Below are positions 1 to 11,969 of a stretch of DNA of 64,000 bases, piece after piece. The DNA comes from Microstegium vimineum (taxonomy: Eukaryota > Streptophyta > Magnoliopsida > Poales > Poaceae), in assembly GCA_022036555.1 (NCBI GenBank), contig CM039129.1, positions 40,486,649 to 40,550,648 of the forward strand. The letters are read 5' to 3'. How positions within the stretch are numbered: position 1 is the stretch's first letter; each line of letters starts with the position of its first letter. The position numbers and the translations under genes were made by a program. The notes below the pieces were generated by a model. That model ran no database searches. It saw only the letters and a list, made by a program, of their open reading frames with translations, and had not been told where the DNA came from.

Positions 1-1294
1 TGGCCGGCGCTGAGGGAGGTAGCTGCTCGCGGTTGTCGATGGCCTTGAGGCGACTAGTCACGTCCTCGATCGCGACAGCGACCTGTGTACTTCTCGGGTA
101 CGACGCGAAGGAACTTCTCAACGACTTTCTCCTCGTCGATGTCGCCGTCGCTGTACCGTGCCAGCTGCTGCATGAGGGTGTTGAGGCGGAGAGCAAAGTC
201 GTCGACGTCCTCACCCGGCTTGAAAGCCAGGTTCTCGCACTCCTTGTGCAGCTTCTGTAGCGTCGATCTACGAGCGCGTTCGCTGTCGATGTGCGCCGCG
301 GCGATGGAGTCCTAGGCGTCCTTGGCGGTCAGCTTGTCCGTCGGTACAGCAGCAAGAAGGGCCTCCAGTGCCCGCCGATCGTTTTCAAAGTTGGCGTCGC
401 CGTACCACACCGCGTCCCACATGCGCCGCGCCTGGAGCTTCACCTTCATCACCATGGACCACTTGGCGTAGTTGGTCTTGGTGAGGATAGGCAATCCGCC
501 ACCGACGCCGGTGTCCTTGTAGACGACGGGAGGGGAGCCAGGTCGGCCAAGGCGACCACGACGCCGGTCCAGGGAAGGGTAGGCACGCTGCCTGTGAGGG
601 CTGCGTGCGCCAGCGTCCCATCCGCCTGGCTCGCGGAAGTTGAAGCCGCGTAGGTCGTCCGCCTCCAGTAGCGCTGCTCGCTCCTGGAGCTGTTGCGCCT
701 CCAGCCGGACCCGCTCGGCCTCCCTCTACTCGCGGACCCGCTCTTGCTGCTCCCGCAGGCGTGCATCCTCCAAATCCCGCGAGTACAGTTGGCCACGTGC
801 GTTGAGGCCGCGTCCTAGTCCGCGCCCGCTCGTGCCTGTGCGTCCGCACACAGCTAGCCATCCGCGCCCGTGCAAGCGTGCTCCTGCGCGCCCGCTACTG
901 CCGTCTCCATGCGGAAAGCGCCTGCATCCCGTCCGCCGCGTCCGCGTGCTCCATCCCGCAAGGCAGCGGCTTCCTTTGCAGCTGCTCAAGCAGCAGCAGC
1001 CGCGACCACGGCCTCCTCGTCGGCGAGCGCTGCTGCCAGCTCGGCTGCTGCAAGCCGATGCGCCCGAGCGGCCACCGCCACCCGCTGCTGTGCCTCCCGC
1101 TCGCGCCTCTCTGCCGCGACCAGTTGCGGGTCGCAGACGTCTGCTGCACGAGCGGCCTCCAAATCCCGCACCGCATGGGCTGTTGTGCGCTCGCTGCCGA
1201 GCTCTGCACGCGCCGCTGCTTGCCGACGCTGTCCTGCAGAGGTTGCTGACCCGACGGAGGATTGGGAAGAGAAGGAGTAGCTACGGTGGGACAT
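1..1294 (-). pseudogene. Copia gag (UBN2-type), broken
   Basis: Retrotransposon Gag would package element RNA into cytoplasmic particles. The start MSHRSYSFSSQSSVGS at 1294 is a familiar opening for this family of grass Copia gag-like proteins and is followed by an Ala/Arg/Glu-rich coiled-coil-like stretch. The UBN2 core lies at about 494-1: a segment with LTKTNYAKWSMVMKVKLQ, then a second half read below position 300 (LHKECENLAFKPGEDVDDF and a segment about exporting a fixed number of residues up to KAIDNRE). The frame is interrupted: the two halves are separated by a TAG at about 310-312, where a Trp codon is expected, and the Ala-rich N-terminal part is not in one frame with the core. It continues left of the window, so pol may exist there. 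Non-functional as read. Confidence 0.7.
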
Positions 1295-1356
1295 GGCAAT
1301 TGGATTGGGATGGGAATGATAGAACCAGGAAGAAAACCAAGGCTCTAGATACCAAT

Positions 1357-1600
1357 TGTTGGAATTAGATTAAGAAAAGACTCTAGAGAACTTCACCATT
1401 TCAGTAACCATTTCAGGTAGCAGGATAGATATGGTCTGGTTAAATGTGGGGAAAGACTACAACCTTTATAGAAATAGGCTTACTGGAGCTTAAGAAAGCT
1501 ACAGCATAAAGCATATTCTAAAGTAGATGGTTAGTAGATAAGATAAGATGCTACCTACTTATTGTTAGGAGAGAATGGATTTCTAATTCCTTTATCTTTT
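1357..1600 (-). repeat. 5' LTR of the Copia element (outer edge approximate)
   Basis: The inner edge is fixed by the primer-binding site next to it. The inner terminus reads TGTTGGAATTAGA on the plus strand, and an inverted partner TCTAATTCC lies near 1586-1594, which is why the outer edge is set near 1600. The segment is AT-rich and noncoding. Boundary uncertainty is tens of bases. Confidence 0.5.
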
Positions 1601-1677
1601 ATAGTATAGATGTATCTTTTCTGTGTTAATAGATCCTAAAAGTTAATATTTGATGTGATTTTTTATATTTTTGCCAG

Positions 1678-3843
1678 GCTACTATGAAATTGCAGATTAC
1701 TTGTTGTCAAAAGGAGCTAATGTTGACCCCTTATGTCAAGTTGGTGAATCACCGCTGTTCTGTGCTGCCCTTCAAGGAAATGAAAGAATAGTGGCACTTC
1801 TGTTGAAGCATGACGCAGATGTAATATGCTCTTGCTTTTCTACTCTCGTCTGTTCTTTTCTGACAACCCCTTTTTATTTTGATAATATCATTATCCTTTT
1901 CTCTTTTTTCCAGTGTAACAGACTGTCAAAGAATCTGTTAACACCACTTCTTGCGTCCCTCTATGGTTCTTCACTGAGTTGCTTGGAGATACTAATTGAG
2001 GTACACTATTTTATTACTTTGGAGATGTTGCTTGCCCCTAAACTATTTGGGTTTAACAAATTTGATTATGTGAGTCCTGAGATTAACACAAACAATTGCA
2101 GGCTGGTGCTGATTTGAATGAGACTGGTTGTTCTATACCTCCAGTAGCGCTAGCTGCTTACCTAGGCTTAGATTGCTGCATCAAGTGTTTGTTGAGAAAC
2201 GGTGCTAATCCCAACATGCCCGATGAAGTGAGTTCTACCTTGCTATTTCTCAATTTTAGTATTAGTTGTCAGCTTCTGGGCTCTATTCCTATTTTAACTA
2301 TACAGTAATCTTCCTGTACAGATTTTTAATACCACACTAGGATCTTTACAATTTTTAGAGTAGTTGTTATGACTCTGTTTGATACTAAAACAAATTTAGG
2401 GTAATTAGCAAAGGTCCTTAATTTGTTTGAGATTTAATATTGTGATTTCAAAAATACATTTGTGCTTACTAGTCTGTTTAGGTCTTGATATCCAGATATT
2501 GATTGTTGGAACTTGAAAGAATTGTGATACCTGACACTGATGGAATTATTTGCTAACTAGAAGTTTGGGATAAAATACCCACATTAGGATTTAATTCGTA
2601 CGAACTTATCTTGGGAATGTCCCATAGCTTGCTAGTGCTGAAGTTAACATGATGACTCTGCTGCGCACGCATCCAAGAGGGTTGTCATTTAAAAAAATAT
2701 ATACTTGTTCACTCTTTTCACATGCCCCAGTGAGCAACGGGAGCTTGAATCCACTTGCACAGTCTACATTGTTGATCACAGTATACACAAGTACCATTGT
2801 TAATTTGCGCTGTTGGGATTATAATGTCTTTGCCACATTCTTTGTAACTAATTTGTAGGGTCTAATTCTGTTATTCTTTAAGCTCTCAAGTGTTTATTTC
2901 TAAAGTTTTTTTTTGTTGCTTCTATTAACAGGATAATAACACCCCAGTACAAATTGCTGCGTTCAAAGGATGGGAAAAATGCTTGGAGATTCTTCTTCCT
3001 CACGCACCCCATTTGACACAATATGATGGACTGAGCATTTCTCAAATAATCCAGTTGGAAAGAAATGTGAGTTTAGGCCCACAATTTGGAACAAAATATT
3101 TTTATTTTCCCTTTATAGCGTGATGGTTGGATTGATGTTGGTAGTTTTTATGAATACTACAATGCATATTTCTTTTCACCACTAATTTGGAATATGGTTT
3201 ACCACTGATACTGTAGGATCGCTTCCACAGATGCAGTAGGGCTATTGAACTGGGAGACGCTGCGTACTGGAGAAAAGAGCACGATATTGCATTGAAATTT
3301 TACAAAGAAGTAAATTATTGCGTTCTCCAAATGATATTTAAGTTACATTTATAGATGCCAATATATCTCTTCAGTCTCTGTATGATTGGATGATTGCAGG
3401 CAGCTCAGATTGGTCACAAGGATCCAGCCTTGCTTGCAAAGAGGAGTCTCTGTCAGCTATATCTGCGTGATACAAAAGCATTTACTGAGGAAGCAATTAA
3501 CTACATGAATTTGGTGCAGCCAAATTTATCAACACTTGACCGTGAATCTGATGCTAAGAAATTAGTCCTGGTGAGTTGGTACTAGCAATTAACAGCGACA
3601 CAATGTGTCATATTCACTGTTGATATGTTGTCGGTTCCTTTTTCAGAATTTTGCTAGAACTTGGAGCGAATCGGGGTCTGTTTCGAGGCAGGGTTCTAGA
3701 ACTAGCCTGACTGACGAAGCATTATCAAGGTTTGTAGCATTCTGCTATATATATATATATAGTTGCTTTTGTTCTGATTTGGAGAATGTCAGATAATTTG
3801 AGGTTGGATGCCTTTTTTTTTATCTAGTGGGGAGCATCTGTGA
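1678..3843 (+). CDS. Ankyrin-repeat / TPR protein, 3' part of gene (eight exons)
   Basis: Exons by GT/AG sites and frame: 1678-1820, 1914-2000, 2102-2227, 2932-3066, 3217-3309, 3400-3570, 3647-3729, 3828-3843. The first starts two bases into a codon, so upstream exons lie beyond the Copia insertion or left of the window. They join into 283 residues with no internal stop, ending DEALSSGEHL. Early exons carry ankyrin repeats (YYEIADYLLSKGANVD, GESPLFCAALQGNERIVALL, NTPVQIAAFKGWEKCLEILL). Exons five and six carry a TPR-like helical pair (SRAIELGDAAYWRKEHDIAL, then DPALLAKRSLCQLYL), as in plant ankyrin proteins with a C-terminal TPR. Such proteins are protein-protein adaptors, often linked to chaperones; no specific partner can be read here. 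The splice signals are intact, so the gene may still be expressed despite the antisense Copia element in its intron. Confidence 0.82.
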
Positions 3844-4280
3844 AGTGGTAGCATGCTGGGCGTCCACGGAAGGAGATCAGTCTGAGCTAGCATTACGAGA
3901 TCAGCACAGATGTTAGGAGTAAAGAGTCCAGTTTTTGGAGGCGAAACGTATTGAACTTAGTTCTCTTCATTTCACGCTCTTAGGCTCTGTTTTTTTATCG
4001 GCTGCTACAGGATCCTGTAACTCTAGCGCATGCAGATATGTGTGGGTATGCCTGAGATTTTCTTGCATATGACTGTAATACTTTGGTACTACAATATAAC
4101 GCTTGCAAATTTGTGTGGGTATGTCTGAGATTTTCTGACATATGCTGGTTATATGGTTTGTTACAGAATAATGTGGTTATTCCATGACTCCTTTAGCATT
4201 GTACGCAGATTCACCTAGAATGCTCAGTAGACAGATTCTTGATCTATGGACACGACATTGTACGCAACTGTTGTGCATAT
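3844..4280. other. 3' UTR and spacer after the ankyrin-TPR gene
   Basis: Noncoding. A short phrase around TGTGTGGGTATG(C/T)CTGAGATTTTCT occurs twice (near 4040 and 4115), a small local duplication. No further gene seen before the LTR at 4281. Confidence 0.5.
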
Positions 4281-4503
4281 TGTCGGTGTTTCGACCTAGA
4301 GGGTCGATCACCGACTAGTAAATTTGTATATTGCGTGCTCCCTCTTCCAGATGTGATGCAATGCAAGAACACAGAGTTTATCCTGATTCGGGCACAGAAG
4401 GTCCTATGTCCAGCAAGAGGAGGGGGTACTGTATTATCTTGCACCGAAGTGCTCGCACAGGGGGCAGTACAAGCTGGTTTACACGGGGGTGCTCAGAGCG
4501 AGC

Positions 4504-4633
4504 CGAGACCTACAACTAGCATGGCTGCTCTAGGCCTATTGGTTGGTTGCTTGAGATGCTGATCAAGCACGAGACCTACAACTAGCAGGGCTGCTCTAGG
4601 CCTATTGGTTGGTTGCTTGAAATGCTGATCAAG
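4504..4633. repeat. Direct tandem repeat, 2 x about 65 bp, in the LTR
   Basis: Two nearly identical units each starting GAGACCTACAACTAGCA and ending CTGATCAAGCA; they differ at only a few bases (for example GCATGGCTG versus GCAGGGCTG). Recent local duplication inside the LTR. Confidence 0.9.
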
Positions 4634-5264
4634 CAGGTGAGTGGTTGGTGTTGTGCTTGGTTCTGGTGAGACTTCGTCTCCTTTCTTGTTGTCGTCGTGT
4701 TGCTACGTTCGTCGTCCTTGGCCTCGCTCCCTTTCTACTATCTCGGCGTCCCCTTTTATAGGCCAAGGGGAGGCTTAGGAGTACAGGGACCTAGTATGTA
4801 TCGGTATGGGAGGCATGTTCGTGCGCCATGTAGGTGACGAGACGTCGATCGCTGTAGCGGCATGCTCCTCTTGTACTTCTGGTGTTCCGAGGCGTGGCGA
4901 TGGCGGACTGGTCGTCGCCGGACGGCATGGCGTGGAACCTGCGAACTCCACAGTTGAAGCGGAACGGATCGGACGGGCCCATGCCGTAGCAGTTGGGGAT
5001 GAGGGTCGAGCCCCCGGGTCGAGGGGCATCGAGGCCTGCGTGACCCTGACACATTTCGGAGAACGCGGTCGAGGGCTGCCTCGCCCATAATTCGAGGGGG
5101 TGCTCCGTACTCGAGGCGTGGCTGCAATAGTTGTACGGTCGACGGGTAATCCGGGCATGGGTGAAGACTTGACGGATTTGACCGAGGTAGTGAGCGCCCA
5201 TGGCGTTAGGCGGGGACTGACCTCAGCATAGGATTCCCTTTATCCCATACCGGGAGCAGGTGAG

Positions 5265-5600
5265 CTGATCGAGCCTCCTGTTCGGGGGTCGTTCGTTCAA
5301 CCCCCTGTCCGTCACTTCGAGGGGTCGGAGTCGAGGGGGCTCGATCGCCTGATCGAGCCTCCTGTTCGGGGGTCGTTCGTTCGACCCCCTGTCCGTCACT
5401 TCGAAGGGTCGGAGTCGAGGGGGACTCGATTAGCTGATCGAGCCTCCTGTTCGGGGGTCGTTCATTCGACCCCCTGTCCGTCACTTTGAGGGGTCGGAGT
5501 CGAGGGGGACTCGATTAGCTGATCGAGCCTCCTGTTCGGGGGTCGTTCGTTCGACCCCTTCTCCGTCATTCGAGGTCGAAGGTCACTCCACCTACCATCC
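5265..5600. repeat. Tandem array, four copies of an 84-85 bp unit, in the LTR
   Basis: Units start with CTGATCGAGCCTCCTG at 5265, 5349, 5434 and 5519. Each contains TCGTTCGTTC(A/G)ACCCC and GTCCGTCA. The GC-rich unit probably expanded by replication slippage or unequal exchange. Confidence 0.92.
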
Positions 5601-5761
5601 CTCTGGTAATGGGCTGGCCCATGGCCTGCCTTTTCTGTCGGTGGGATAGGCCTTCGCCTGACAGGCCTTCTTCCGTTGCTTAGTTGACTTTCGGATTTCA
5701 TCTGGATGTTTATGCATTAAATTATCACACGTTAGGGTACCCCTTACCTTTGTACCCGACA

Positions 5762-7035
5762 GTAGCCCCGAGCCTCTATGCGGAAAGAAGAATCCACATA
5801 GGGGCTTTTAGCGATGATCTGCAGGGTTAGTATATGATTTGATTCTCCACGGGGTGCGCGCGAGCGCACCTCGCGGGGGTTGCCCCCGAGGCCCCTGAGG
5901 AGTGATTAAGGACTCCTCTGGGGCTTTGATTTACGGCTTACCTGGGGGGAATGAGGTTAACTGGAGTCATAGTGCCCCATCGGGAGGTCAACTCTGTCTG
6001 CCAGGCTTTGGACGTTTTCGACCCTGTTTCGTCGAGGGGTGTTGTGCGTAGTCGAGCCCTCGAGCCTCGTGTGGCAGGGCGTTGCTACCTCTTAGCATCC
6101 TTCCCACAGATCCTTGTGATCGGATTGCGGGGTGAAGAGCATCGAGCTATCCTCGTTAGGACGAGCCTCGAAGTCCGCTGTGAGCTGGTAACGGGCAGAT
6201 CCAAGTGAGAACTCGTGCCCCGTTCGATAGGGGTCGATAGAAGCCCTGAGGCGTCCTCTTTAAGCGAAACCATACGGTTTACCAAGGTGCCGACTCCGTT
6301 CGCTGGGAGTCGCTGGCTCGATGCCTCCCGTCGTGGGGATCCTTCGGTACTACCGGGTTTTGCCTTGGATATGTCCCGGGGGGGTCTCGAGAGTTCGTTC
6401 TCGAGCGGGGCCTCGTGTTGGCTCCCCCTGGGTCATCCCTGACTCGGGTACTCGAGGGCGGCTATCGAACCCTGTTCGAGGGCCAGCCTTCGCCCCCTCA
6501 AGATTTTAGGGGTGGATCGGAGTCTGTTTTACTTCTCTGGGAAGGACCGTTTGTGGGTGACTGTCGAACCTGTGACCGTGGGGCCAGCCATCGACCCCCG
6601 AGGCTTCGAGGGACGAGTCGATGTCCGTCGCTTTCCTCTGAAGGTAACGCTCTGCATTCCCTATCGTTGGTCGTGGGCGCGCCTTTTTAGGAGATGTCCC
6701 TTCGTCTGCGCGCGGCGGGCGTGGAGGGTGGGGAGAACACCGACGTCGTGACAGGTGTCCCTTACCCTATGGATCCCTGAGGAGAGTTAGGTGGGCGCAT
6801 TTAATGCAGAGATTTACCTGCCTTTTCGACGAATCTGCCCGTTGCGTTTCCGTTCATATATGCGGGGACAGGGCTTTGGCTTTCTCACGTTTGCCATTGC
6901 CTTCCTCGCCTCCTCGTTCCCGCCCTTGCCTTAGTCGTCCCCTGAGCTTCGCATCTGCGCGCGTGAGTGAGGAGAGAAAAGATCGGGGACACGCCTTTAA
7001 CATCTGTCTTCGAACGCACCCGCTTCCCCGTTGCC
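5762..7035. other. Noncoding region between LTR and antisense ORF of element A
   Basis: Begins with the polypurine-like tract (minus strand 5775-5762). The block from about 5835 to 7035 matches the inverted copy at 15343-14202, including the mirrored phrases around 6250 (AAACCATACGGTTTACCAAG) and a GC-rich hairpin-like patch at 5850-5920. Short ORFs here are not shared in frame between the two copies and are not called. Confidence 0.6.
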
Positions 7036-10000
7036 ATGGCCAACTACACCTTGCGCAGCGCCGACACTTGGCTCCTTCGACGGCGACCGCGGAGCGGCTG
7101 GGAGAGCTGATGGGGAGCGGTCTTCTTCAGCCCGTTACTTTGGCGGACCGTCCAGAGTGGATGGCGCCGCCGGAGTCGGATCACGAACCCAACACACCGG
7201 AGGGCTACGTGGTCAGCTTCGAGGCCCTTCCACCGGGCGGGGCTGGGATCCCCCCAACCGTCTCTTGCGGGGGATCCTCAACCACTACGGCGTGGAGCTC
7301 CAGCACCTCTCCCCCAACGGCGTCTCTCACGCGGCGGTCTTCACCGCCGTGTGCGAGGGGTACCTATGGATGGAGCCCCACTGGGAGCTGTGGCTCCATC
7401 TGTTCGAGGCGAGCCTATTTCATGCTCCGGCCGGGAGCGGCCAATGGAAGATGGCCCGGACGGGGTGCTGCAGCATCGTCCTCAAGAGGGCGGAAGACTG
7501 GATCCCGGTGAAGATCAAGTCGAGCCACGCGGGGTGGCACTCCAGGTGGTTCTATCTGAGGAACGACAACGGCCTGCTTCCCCTTACACCGGACGGACCA
7601 TCGAGTCGAAGCCCTTCAACTGGAAGCATGGCGTCCCCCAGGGGAAGCAGAAGCGCCTCGACCACCTGCTCAAGGCGATTTCCCGCCTGAAGCGGGAGGG
7701 GCTCACGCCGGCGATCGTGGCGTCGGCCTTCCACCAGCGGCGGGTCATGCCGCTGATGGCCCGCCCGCTGCGCCTCGACGAGATGCGCCCTGGGGTGGAT
7801 CTCAAGGGGTGCCGTCTTGTGGAGGACGTGTTCCCCCTCGAGAGGGTGGTCCGCCAGGTGCGCGCCTCCTTCGCCAGCGCGTTCGAGGTGGGGCACGTCG
7901 CCACCATCCCCATGGTGCCGGACCAGGGCCACGTCGACTTGGTACGTCATCTCTTCCTCTGTCAATGTCTACTTGTTCGTCTTGTCTGTCTCCCTTGCCT
8001 GCCTCCTAACCGCCCCATGTTCCTCAGGGGAACATCGTCTTCCGGAAATCGCTGCCACCAGTGAAGGAGGAGCGGGGCGACTCCCAGGTGCGACACCTAC
8101 GGGCCGAGCAGGAGAAGAGAGACAAGGACAAGGCCAAGGAGAAGAGGGGCGCAAAGGCCCGAGAAAGAGAGGCACATGACCGACGTCGATCACGGCAGAG
8201 GCAAGCCGGCCTCTCTGAGGAGGAGTCCCCCTCGGAGGAGGATGAGGAGTCGAGTGGCGGCGAGGTTGTTAAGGATAGCGGCATGACGTAGCGACATCGG
8301 AGTGCGACCATTGCTTTTAATCTGACGAATGTCACCTTTGTGCAGGGAGAGGAGCCAGAGGAAGAGGAGGAGACGCCCGCGCAAGGGGCGACCGCTGGTA
8401 GCGGAGGGGAGAGGGGGGTCGATATCGAGGTCGGCCCCGGCCGCCGGGACCGAGTCGGGGGGTGAGCGCCCCCCGGCCTCCCAAGGTGAGGTGGCACGGA
8501 GGACGCGCAGTCGCCCGTCGCAGTCCCCGTCGAGGGGCCGGTCGAGCGCGCCGCCGGCCCCTGCTCGATCCGGCGCTCGGTCCTCGGGCCCATCGACCTG
8601 GGAGGAGACTGAGGTGGCGGCGACGAGGGCACCATCGACCCCCGTCAAGACCACGACGCCGGCAGCGTCAACAGCTCCCGCCATGGCCAGCGGCGGTAGT
8701 GGTGGTGGGAGTGGCTCCTGAGGTGCCGCCCAGAAGCCCCCGAGCGGCTCGAGGTTTGCTCGTCGGGCCCCCATGATCCTGCTGGGGTAAGCCCCTTTTC
8801 CTTTGGTTTCGGATTTTGCCTGTGTTGGTTATACTCCGTGTTTACCGTTGCGAGTGTGTTCTTTTTCAGGTTGAAGCGCTCGTTGGAGGCCGCGCCCCCT
8901 ACCCCGGCCAAGAAGCTAAGGACGGAGGCCGCGTCCAGGATGGCGGATGGGGCCGGCTCTGCTGGCCCGTCCCCTTTGGTCCCCACTGCCAGCGAGGAGT
9001 GGGTGATCAAGGCACGGGAGGCGATGGGTTGAGGGTAGGCGCAGGCGGCCGTAGAGCGGGCCCAAGAGGCGGAGGAGGCGGGTCGATCTGTCGCCTCGAC
9101 CGGGTCCGTCGAGCAGGCGGGCAAAGCCGTGCTCACCGTGCCGTCGGAGGAGGCCGCGCCCGCAACCTCGGAGGGAACTGGGCCGGCGCCCGCGGCGGCC
9201 GTGGCGGTGGAGGTCGAGCCGGCGGGCTCGACGGGTGCGGGACCGGCGCCAGAGGTGGCCATGGTGGCGGGGGTCGAGCCCCAACCCTCCGCTGAGGTGG
9301 AGATGGTGGACCTGACCACCACTGGCGAGGAGGAGGTGCCGGCGCCGTCACGGTGGCCCGAATGCCACGTGGCGCTGGAGGCGCGCCAGCGGCTCGAGGG
9401 CGAGAAGAAGGCACGGCAGGAGGCGGCTGAGATGGTGGCGGAGCTGGTGGACCCAGCGGAGATGGTCGCGGCGATGGCTTCCCGGTTGGAACCAGAAGGG
9501 ATCGTCGCCGCGGCGCAAGGGAGCAGCGCGCCGGATGTAGGCGTGCTCGAGGCGTTTGCTCGGCCTCAGCTCGAAGTCGGGCAGTCGTCGTCCCTAGGTA
9601 CTCCGCCCCCTGACCTAGTCGATGCGGAGGGAGGGGACCACGGTGAGCCTGCCGTCCTAGGTATTGACATTTGTTTTCTTCACCGCGCAGGGTTATTCCC
9701 ACGGCGGGGACCTCCTCCGCCTAGAGGTGATGACTCGGAGGGGTCGATGACGCCGCGAGACGACCTCGAGGCCTGGAGTGCCCAGCTCGAGGGGGCGAGC
9801 CCCTTCCCCACTCTGGCGGAGCGGGTGATGGTCCGCGGGGACGACCGCGAGATGGGCTAGGGCATAATGCAGGCGGTCAGGGAGAGGATTGACCGCCAAA
9901 GCAGGCTCTGGGGGCAGGAGCCCCTCGAGCTGGCCGACCCCCAAGACCCAAGGCGCACCTTCCTCAGGCTCGACGATCAAGCCGAGCTCGGAGAGTGGGA

Positions 10001-11366
10001 GCACCTGGAGGAGTTCCGGGCGTGGATGGCCCACGTGCTGCGTCTGTCGGCGGAGGTTGCTTCCGTGGACTTGCCCCGGGGAATTGAGGTAGGACTCTCT
10101 TTCTCCCCTTTTTCTATGATCTCGCCTTGGTTATTTTGTTGTTCCCCCCTTTTTTATGCTTTCCCTTTTTATCCTTGTCAGAGGTTGAGGGTGAGGTCGC
10201 ACGAAAAGTCCCAATTCATCCTCCGGGCGCAAGAGCAATCGAGGCAGCTTCCGACCCTCCACGCGTCGCTGGAGAGGGCGGAGGCGGAGGCCGCCCAGGC
10301 GAGGGCTGAGGCGGCCGGCGCGCACGGGGAGGTCGAAGCCGCCTAGCGGGAGGCCTCCCAAGCGCGGTCGAGGGTTGACGCCGCCCTCGAGGAGGCCGCC
10401 GAGGCTGAGCAGGAGCGGGACTCCGCCCGGGAGTCCCTTCGTAGGGTGGAGGAGGCCGCCGCGCTGAGGGCGGAGCTGACCTAGGCGGCGGGACGTGCCC
10501 AGTGGCTCGAGGGGGAGCTGGCGGAGGCTGCCTCCAACCGTGCCTCCCTCGAGGGGAAGGTACAGGGGCTCCGGTCGGACGTCGACGCGGTCTCCCGGGA
10601 CCGCGATGCGCTGATCGTCACGGGGCAGGAGGCGCGGGCTCGCATCGCCGTCTTGGAGGAGGAGGTGGCTTCTAAAGCGAGGGCCCTCGAGGGCACAGGT
10701 CGGCTCATCGAGGACCTCCGGGCTGTGAAGAGCGACCAAGCTGCGGCCCTCGCAGACGCCAGCCACCGACTCCTAGAGGTCGAGCAGGCCTTCATCGCGC
10801 TGGACACGCACGCCCGGGGTGAGTCTTCTAGAATAATTATTGAGCTTGCTCGGTCTCGACCCATCTCCTGTCTTTGGTTTTGACGAAGTTTCTTATTTGC
10901 TTTGACAGTCCTTTAGGAAGACAAGACCCGAGCCCACGAGGATCTGACCAGCATTCAGAACCTCTACTTGGCAAAGGTCGCCCTGAATGAGAGCGTCGAG
11001 GGCGTCGTCTCGGCCTTCTGTGATGACATGGGGGTCGAGGCGGAGCCGTCGGTAGCGGGAGATATGCGAGGAGACTCTCTCCTGCGCCGTTTCTACTCCA
11101 TGGCCCGAGGGGTGACGGAGCGGGTCCGAGGTGCCCTTCATGTAGGCGTAAAGCGGGCGCTCGCGGTCGTCCGCTCGGGCTACTCCTACGACCTCAGCGT
11201 CATCGCTCGTGGCTTCGTCGTCGACCCGGAGCTGAGCGACGAAGCCAACATGGCGAGGTGCCACGAGCTGATAGACGCCGTTGAGGTGCCGGGCGGGGAG
11301 TTGGCGAAGCTCTTCGAGCCTGAAGTGCTTCCCCCAGTGGATGGAGACGGTGCCGGAGACAATTGA
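7036..11366 (+). pseudogene. Antisense additional ORF of element A (PF04195-type domain, coiled coil, conserved C-terminal domain)
   Basis: ATG at 7036 (MANYTLRSADTW). The N-terminal part matches the plant domain named putative gypsy-type transposon (PF04195): NRLLRGILNHYGVELQHLSP, then HAAVFTAVCEGYL and PHWELWLHLF, then KRAEDWIPVKIKSSHAGWHS. A charged tail (about 8061-8290), low-complexity Ala/Pro exons (8345-9860), a long Glu/Ala/Arg coiled coil (9867-10820) and a C-terminal domain (10968-11366, FCDDMGVE, GDSLLRRFYSMARGVTE, SYDLSVIARGFVVDPELSDE) follow. Introns with GT/AG signals are likely, for example 7939-8028 and 8787-8870. It is broken: the inverted copy has one more T near 7076, single-base indels occur near 7220-7255, and in-frame stops lie near 10345 and 10483. 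Its role in the element is not established. Confidence 0.68.
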
Positions 11367-11969
11367 GGCCTGCGAGCCAAATTTGGACAAGAAGGTCCAT
11401 GTAATAGATTTTTTTTTGTAATATTTTGATGTCGAGCCCGTAGGGGCTTCAAATCTTTTAATACGTTTTATTTGAGATGCATCTGAGTGCTTTTATTTCT
11501 CGAGTCGTCCCTGTTTCTCTTTGCCTGAGTTTGTGCTTTTAGACTAAGTGTTCGACGCGCGCTTGTATCCCTCGAGGGGGGGAGCGAGTGGGGGTACCAT
11601 AGCCCGGAGGCGTAGGAGAGCCCCCGGCTCAACAGCCCTCGACCCTTAGGGAGTTCGCGGCGTTCTTAGCCTAGTTACGGAGCGCACTCGGGGCGAAGAT
11701 GGAGAGGGAAGCGTCGAGTTTTGAAAAAACGTTCGGGTTTTTAAGGGACATAGGGAGGGGGGTCCCCCCCTATCAGCCCCCGAGGGAGGCTTGACTTTGC
11801 AGCAGCGAAGTCGAGCCTACCTCAGAGTTATGAACGAATGTGAAATGTATTTCGAGAACATTTTTATTCATTCATGATGCGATAGATGTACATAATGCAG
11901 AAAATGTACGAGGCCTCGAGGCTCTAGGGGTAAAAGTGACGTAGCTGTTCGATGTTCAGGGGACCGGCG
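11367..11969. other. Spacer between the antisense ORF and gag remnant of element A
   Basis: Noncoding. On the minus strand the gag frame runs out near 11930 and passes straight into this spacer, marking where pol has been lost. It holds a T-rich stretch after the plus-strand ORF (11410-11420) that may serve as its polyadenylation region. Confidence 0.5.

Larger units (their letters stand above)
1..1600 (-). mobile_element. Copia LTR retrotransposon, 5' part, in a host intron
   Basis: Minus-strand element running off the left edge of the window. From right to left it has an LTR starting at 1357 (TGTTGG on the plus strand, so the LTR ends CCAACA in its own sense), a primer-binding site complementary to initiator-Met tRNA at about 1341-1355 (TTGGTATCTAGAGCC in element sense), then a gag reading frame opening at 1294. 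It lies directly upstream of a splice acceptor of the ankyrin/TPR gene, so it sits in an intron of that gene, antisense to it. The outer LTR edge is not clear and is placed near 1600 only approximately; no target-site duplication could be paired because the other end is outside the window. Confidence 0.75.
4281..5761 (-). repeat. 3' LTR of element A
   Basis: About 1.48 kb bounded by TGTCGG at 4281 and CCGACA at 5761, forming short inverted termini. It contains two internal tandem arrays (4504-4633 and 5265-5600). A partial copy of its 5757-5710 end recurs inverted at 15345-15397, confirming the terminus. Which strand is transcribed follows from the polypurine-like tract immediately right of it. 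Confidence 0.75.

Noticed and set aside
5265..5600. CRISPR-like regular repeats
   Set aside because: Units are contiguous with no unique spacers, lie in a plant LTR and are therefore a tandem array.
5762..5785. Primer-binding site for a plus-oriented element A
   Set aside because: The sequence does not start TGG or match a tRNA 3' end, whereas its complement reads as a polypurine tract before TGTCGGG; gag also lies on the minus strand, so the element is minus oriented.
7552..10766. Minus-strand ORFs of 137-211 residues within element A
   Set aside because: They are antisense to the additional ORF, low in complexity, and not kept in the inverted copy.
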